From Gordionus sp. m RMFG-2023 (lineage: Eukaryota; Nematomorpha; Gordioida; Chordodea; Parachordodidae): DNA of 64,000 nt. Of the stretch, positions 58,605 to 64,000 are shown in pieces (the first letter of the stretch is position 1; every line of letters begins with the position of its first letter). Under the pieces are notes generated by a model. That model was not told where the DNA came from. It made no database searches and worked only from the letters and a program-made list of their open reading frames with translations. A program made the translations under genes and the position numbers. Location of the stretch: NCBI RefSeq assembly GCF_954871325.1, contig NC_088777.1, forward strand, positions 48,461,366 through 48,525,365, given 5' to 3'.

Positions 58605-58838
58605 CATGTAAATTTCCTGGACAAAAAGACCCTAACAATAGCCGGACAAAAGGACACTGGGCAAAAATATCCCAATTTTAAAAAATAATTTAAAATACTC
58701 TTAAAAAATAATGGTTTCAAAAACTTCCTCTTTATAAGAGCTTTTAAAAAAAATTTCAAAAATTATGGTATTTTTGTCCCATGTCTTTATTTGTCCAGGT
58801 ACCTTTGTCGGGGTCTATTTGCCTAGGAAATTTATGTC
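58605..58838. mobile_element. Inverted-repeat element
   Basis: CATGTAAATTTCCTGGACAA at the left, and GCCTAGGAAATTTATGTC at the right are inverted repeats extending about 60 bp with GGACAAA motifs repeated inside each arm. The family is unknown. Confidence 0.65.
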
Positions 58839-59458
58839 AGGGATTTTAGGAAAATATAATTGGCAAAAAAAAGAAGCTAGAGTATACCCCGAAAAATTGA
58901 AGAAGCGATTGAAGTTGTAAACAGTTGGATATCGCATTTGACAAAAGTCTACTAAAAGGTATGACAACATTGTTAATTCATTATTGTAAATTAAAACTTA
59001 AATCATTGATTACCTATAGATTTCTCTTGCGCCGGAGTAGGAATCCATAAAAGAAACATCATGTATATAGACTTTAAAAGAACCATAGAATATTACAACT
59101 ATTTTTTTATTGTTATTTGATTTCTAAAAAAAATATATATATATAATATTTCTCTACTTAATATAATTCAATAAAAATAAAATAAAATTTTAGTACATTG
59201 ACTTTGAAGCAAAATAAAAACATTTTATTTTAGTAAAGAGGTTATAATTGCTTGTTTATACCATTTTTAATTTTTTTAAATAATAGATAAATAACCACGC
59301 AGGCAAAATACAACTTAGTTTATTAGCATAATCTTATTTTCATTAGCTATCATGCCCTCCCCCCATCTCAAATGTGGCACACTCTTTGAATGAAGCTTAT
59401 TTGATGAGCCAAGGAACCCATCTAATCCTCTGATTATATATATTTTTTTTTAAATTTT

Positions 59459-59639
59459 CAGGCCCGACCCGAATTTTTTTTAAAATATATTATATTTATT
59501 GTTGATTTTTATAGCTAATAATGGAGATGTTAATTATTTTGGAAAAAATTTTTAGGCCCGCCCGGGAATATTTAAAAAATTTAAATATGGCCCGGTAAGT
59601 GTATCGGGTCGGGCTTAGGGCCGGGCCTGCAGGTCTCTG
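59459..59639. mobile_element. CAGAGACC-type MITE, left-truncated
   Basis: The right end GGCCGGGCCTGCAGGTCTCTG is well kept (TGCAGGTCTCTG terminal). Internal GGCCCGACCCG and GGCCCGCCCGGG match the copies at 30215 and 35863. The left CAGAGACC end is missing. Confidence 0.75.
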
Positions 59640-59733
59640 ATATAAACTGGATCAAAGTTTAATATTTACCGCGAAAAAAAAATACATGATTAGCAAAATA
59701 TTTATGCCAAATTTAAACATTATTCTATTAATA

Positions 59734-59841
<108 letters not shown>

Positions 59842-60069
59842 AACCAAATTTAAACATTATTTTAATATATGTAATTAACTAAATTTAATTATAAAACTTT
59901 TACCCTATTTTTTTTGGTATGCATCATAGTTTTTAAGAAAATAATAAGAATATAATAACTAATAATCAATTACGATATCCTAAAAACGGCAAAGTTTTAT
60001 GAATTTTATCGCTTATAGTATTTTATTGATTATGGTCAATCTTAAGGAAAATACTGTTATGAATAGTTA

Positions 60070-60640
60070 GAAACTATACCTATTTCTAAAGGCTTGTTAC
60101 TAACCAACAAAAAACTTAGATTTGCTATAGGCCTTCGTTTAGTCTGTGAAATTGTACCGCCAACATCATGTCTCCTATGTGAAACTCATATCGATAGCCT
60201 AGAACACCTCTCCTTACACTATCGTTTTTTAAAAGGCTGATTACCCAGGCAATGCTATCAATTCTAACATCAATAGAATCTTGAAATCTACAAATATAAT
60301 CTTCTATGCTGCAACCCAACCAAATCTGATGGAAGAATGCTACTTCCCTGAAACTAAAGTATAATCCTCGCTTGGGATTATACATGTGTAGATCTTTTTG
60401 ACAGATCTTTTTTTTGTCAACTCCATAACGAAAGCTACAAAATCAAATAAATATAGTAACCTTGATAATCTTGTGTTGTTCTGGTAGTCTCAGACACCTG
60501 TGGATTGGACTCCAAGACCTAAAATTATTTTACGTTTAATCATAGGTGATTCAAAAGATGGCTTCTACCTACGACAAAGATTATCAATCGAAATTTGTTG
60601 ATCCACTGTATATCTATACAAAGTTCATTAAGCCTCGCCG
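60070..60640 (+). mobile_element. Decayed non-LTR retrotransposon tail
   Basis: Plus-strand pieces LLTNKKLRFAIGLRLVCEIV, CLLCETHIDSLEHLSLHY, LAWDYTCVDLF and GFYLRQRLSIEI follow the order of the LINE C-terminal domain at 24062 (LLTNDQLRVTIGFRL, C-x-x-C, W-D-x-T-C-V, L-x-Q-K-L-x-x-E-I). Frames change several times. Confidence 0.65.
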
Positions 60641-60649
60641 ATCAAACCT

Positions 60650-63480
60650 AAATATATTATTTTTTTTTAAATTTCTCTTCTTTTAATTATATATTTTTAT
60701 ATAGATATAGAATGATAATTATAATTTTAATATTCTTTTAATAAATTTTCTTTAAAAATAAAATTCCCATAAACAACAATTAATATAAGCGAAGAGAATG
60801 TCAGGAGGAATAGAAGTAAAAAAAAAGTAGATAAACAAATTGGAATAATTGTTTAAAACAAAAGAATCAACAGAATAGAAGGAGATGTTAGAATATGTGA
60901 AAACAAAACAATGAACAAGAAATGGGGATAAGTTAAACAAAAGAATGGACAAGATGGAAGGAGATCTTGGGCAAAAAGGATTATCAGGGATAGGATAACT
61001 TAGGTTGTTTCAAATTATAGTTTTATTAATTGGAAAAATAATAGCCCGGATAATAGTTATTTCAAAGCGTGAATCTGGGTTACACTGAAATCAATACAGA
61101 GGGATAGTCAGCTTGAAAGTCATGGGTCTAAGAATGTTTCAACATAGTACTCCACAAATTAGTTGTTTACCGATAAATATATAATGAGTTTGAATCATGG
61201 CCTACTTAGAAAGAATGAAGAGGATGGGGACAAGGAAAGGGAAGGATATGTCATATATAGAGAATATATGAACATAATAAATAGTAAAAAAGAAATATGT
61301 GAGCTTTATATGGAATAATTTTACACCTTCATTTTTTTAATTTGAATACATATTTTTTTGTAAGTTTTGACAATGATACTCTGAACGTAGAATATGGTAT
61401 TAGTATAATAAAGATTGAATAATAATTGGTGATATATAATAATTTTTATTATTATAGATATTGTCAACAAATAATTCAATAGAGTAGTATCTTAATTATA
61501 ACACTATTGAACTAAACAATCATATATTTTTTTTACAAGACTTGATTATTTAGTCAAAAATTCGATAGATAATAAAATATAATAGGTCATAAGATTCTTA
61601 AAAGATTTGAATTGATACACTGTCATTCTCTATATTTTCAACATATGGTTGTCACAAGAATTTAATAACATTTACTATATTCCACACAGGACTCATTTAT
61701 TGCTTTTTATTGAAGATATTTTGCCTAGATATTATGCATATGATTAAAATTTCTTTTACTTTCTAAAATTATAACCTTTAATTAATTTAATTCATATTGG
61801 ATTTTTAAATTTAATATTTAAATATTCTAAAATTTTATTTTATTATTAACCGTTTATAAATTTTTCCAACATATGCGCATTGATTACGCGATGCCTAATT
61901 CACCGACATGATCAAAAATTATCTAAAAAAAATGATAATATTTTATTATAGGATATTTTAAAAGCCAAATTAATAAAATCATATAAGCCAAACCCAAGAA
62001 AATTGTTTCGAAGATGAAATCTCCCATCTATTTCATTGAAATGTTTATAAATTAAATTTATTAAATACTTTAGTGTCTCAAGCTAAAATTTGTTTAAGTT
62101 TATACTTCTAGATAATAGGCATCAATAAACATGAAAGTACAAAAAAAACCATTTTATTTTTTTTAAAAAACTAAAGAATAATCACAAAATATTATAATAT
62201 ATTATATAAACTAAAGTACATGAGTAACCCATATTATATTTGATAATAAATTTAATTGACAAAGACAGTTAATAAGGTAAAGAATTGATTAATTTCTTGG
62301 GATAGCGTATTTCAATTTGTATTTCACCCCAATCAGAAATCCTACATTCCTTTTAATCTGTAAAATTATATGATTTATTTTTTAAAAATAATTTAATATA
62401 TGATATTAGGTTAGGAATATGGTATATCATAAAGATTTTCAAGGAGGGAAAAGGGGCAACAAAGTTTTGAATATGTTATAAATTAGTGTAATCCGACCAA
62501 AAACGGATTTATATCTGGTAAGGTCCACTAACAAATTTAATATGAAGGGAGTTAAGACCTTCAAAGCCCATCCTTAGGAAAATCCTGGTATAGACCCAAC
62601 AATAATATTATTTAATTTACACTAGTGATCTGCATCGGGCCTAATTTTTCTCTTTTCAATTCATTTTTAATTAAAAAACCTGTAATAATGGTAGTTGTAG
62701 TGGCAATAGATTGAAAATTAAATGATTGATTTGGATATTAATTAACAATTTTTTTTAGGGTTGCCAACCTTTCTATAAGATGAGAAAAATGTTAAATACG
62801 AAATATATAACAAAAAAAATTTGTTTTAAATATGGTGAAATCCTTGAGATAATAAATCTCTCATATCTTAGCATAGACTTTTTTGAATTAGTTTTTAATA
62901 AAACTATCTAATATAAAATAAATAACTTGAATTATTAGTGGACTCGATAACTTTTCCGAACTTATGATTTCGTTACGTTTATCTATTTTATAGTATATAT
63001 CGGTAAGCATCTTTATCTCAGTTCCCTTGAATTTCTTTTGATTTCTGATTAAAACTATGCATTTCGCATTAATTATTATTAATATTAAATAAAAGATTTA
63101 TGTCGTAACGTAACAGAATAATCTTACATACTATATTTTGACTTTTTATTAAGAAAATTAATTCTTTTTTGTGACACTTGAAAATCAAAATATTTTTATA
63201 TAATTAAAATATTAGTGTAAACCTATTTTCAAATAATAATGTAATTTTTTTAAAAAACATTGATTCCAGGAAATGTTAATAGTTAATATCTTAAAAATTG
63301 AATTAATAAAACAAAAAAATGCATTAAACTTTTCAGAAAAAATAGTTTAAAATAAAAAAGAATGTAACTGAAAAAAAAATAGAAATCAAAATCAAAATCA
63401 ACCGACTAAAAAACAAATTATAGTCACAATAATTTAGATTCTTTAAATGAAGAATTGAACTAGAAAAATATATAAAAAAA
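60650..63480. other. A+T-rich spacer, nothing recognised
   Basis: No exon-like segment or paired repeat ends were identified on either strand. Confidence 0.35.
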
Positions 63481-63491
63481 TTCTTTTTTAC

Positions 63492-63587
63492 CAATACCAC
63501 TCGCGGGTGATCCATTGTAATTTGTCAGGTCGAGTTTGAAATATAACACTTTTATGGTTTGATTCAAATTTGCAATATGGGTCATCT
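63492..63587 (-). CDS. Candidate internal exon of an unidentified gene
   Basis: Acceptor AATACAG and donor ATTG|GTAAAA bound 96 bases. Two frames are open. One reads DDPYCKFESNHKSVIFQTRP then DKLQWITREWYW, rich in Cys and Trp; the other reads THIANLNQTIKVLYFKLDLT. The second fits the phase left by the exon at 64000-63945 if no other exon intervenes. No family is recognised. Confidence 0.35.
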
Positions 63588-63944
63588 CTGTATTCATCAT
63601 TATTAAAATTTAAACTAAGTAAAAAATAATAATATAACATAATATAATGGCCAAATTTAATAATAAAAACAAAAATTTGAAAAACTATCTCCTATAAAAT
63701 GGATGTTTAATATAATATTTATACTTAAGGGCTTTCGAAAGATTGATTAAAAAACAGTAATAATAAAATGTCTGGCATTTCAAACATCAAAAATAATAAA
63801 GAATAAGAAGAGATTTAACTAGATTTTTTTTTAAATGAAGGCAATGAGAAAGAGATGTAAATAAAGGGGAAAAAAATTGTAACTGGGAATAAATGCTTTT
63901 ATTGTTAAGCCTAAGTTCCAAAAATATTTAAAATAGTGTCTTAC

Positions 63945-64000
63945 CATAATATAAAGGAATCATTTTTTCATCTTCAAAGGGAACACAATGAGAACTATCT
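63945..64000 (-). CDS. Candidate exon at the window edge, continues outside
   Basis: The minus strand encodes DSSHCVPFEDEKMIPLYY and then a good donor TATG|GTAAGA. It is probably an exon of the same gene as 63587-63492, whose 5' part lies beyond the window. Confidence 0.35.

Overview
This is a strongly A+T-rich (about three quarters A+T by eye), repeat-laden piece of a nuclear animal genome. The evidence is: spliced genes with GT..AG introns (a V-ATPase subunit D gene, a secreted serpin, and a duplicated eight-exon family), rhodopsin-type GPCRs, hAT DNA transposons with 8-bp target-site duplications, several MITE families, 5'-truncated non-LTR retrotransposons and TTTC microsatellites. The V-ATPase D protein is divergent for an animal, so the lineage evolves fast. 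I cannot name the taxon from sequence alone.

Layout. 2.2-13.2 kb: a tandem array of three related, essentially intronless GPCR loci. The first is decayed, the second nearly whole, the third decayed and truncated. The second unit carries a hAT transposon (7798-10550) with a perfect 8-bp target duplication and a LINE fragment nested inside it. 15.06-17.08 kb: a complete five-exon serpin with signal peptide. 17-24 kb: tRNA-derived SINE-like sequence, a 535-bp tandem duplication, LINE and hAT fragments. 25.1-31.6 kb: the complete seven-exon gene for V-ATPase subunit D (ATP6V1D/Vha36), its introns filled with MITEs and a fold-back element. 33.4-35.7 kb: a long two-exon hAT transposase reading frame on the minus strand. 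38.5-40.8 kb: minus-strand exon candidates of one or two unidentified genes, one with a SHIPPO-like FGPGRYN motif. 41.5-44.8 kb: a second fragment of the same hAT transposase, a TTTC array ending in a 10-N assembly gap, a MITE and a LINE with RT remnants. 45.6-49.9 kb (+) and 57.1-55.5 kb (-): two convergent paralogs of an unrecognised eight-exon family. The minus copy is open throughout and the plus copy has two in-frame stops. 59-61 kb: MITE, TTTC array and LINE fragment. The right edge holds two candidate minus-strand exons of an unknown gene running in from outside.

The host genes look functionally unrelated: proton pumping (V-ATPase D), a secreted protease-inhibitor-fold protein, peptide-type receptors, and an unknown family with glycosylation sequons. 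What ties the window together is its mobile DNA. One MITE family with GTTGTTAAA ends, also found on the large hAT element, is scattered through introns and spacers. Gene models were obtained by matching exon phases and splice sites by hand and have not been checked against transcripts.
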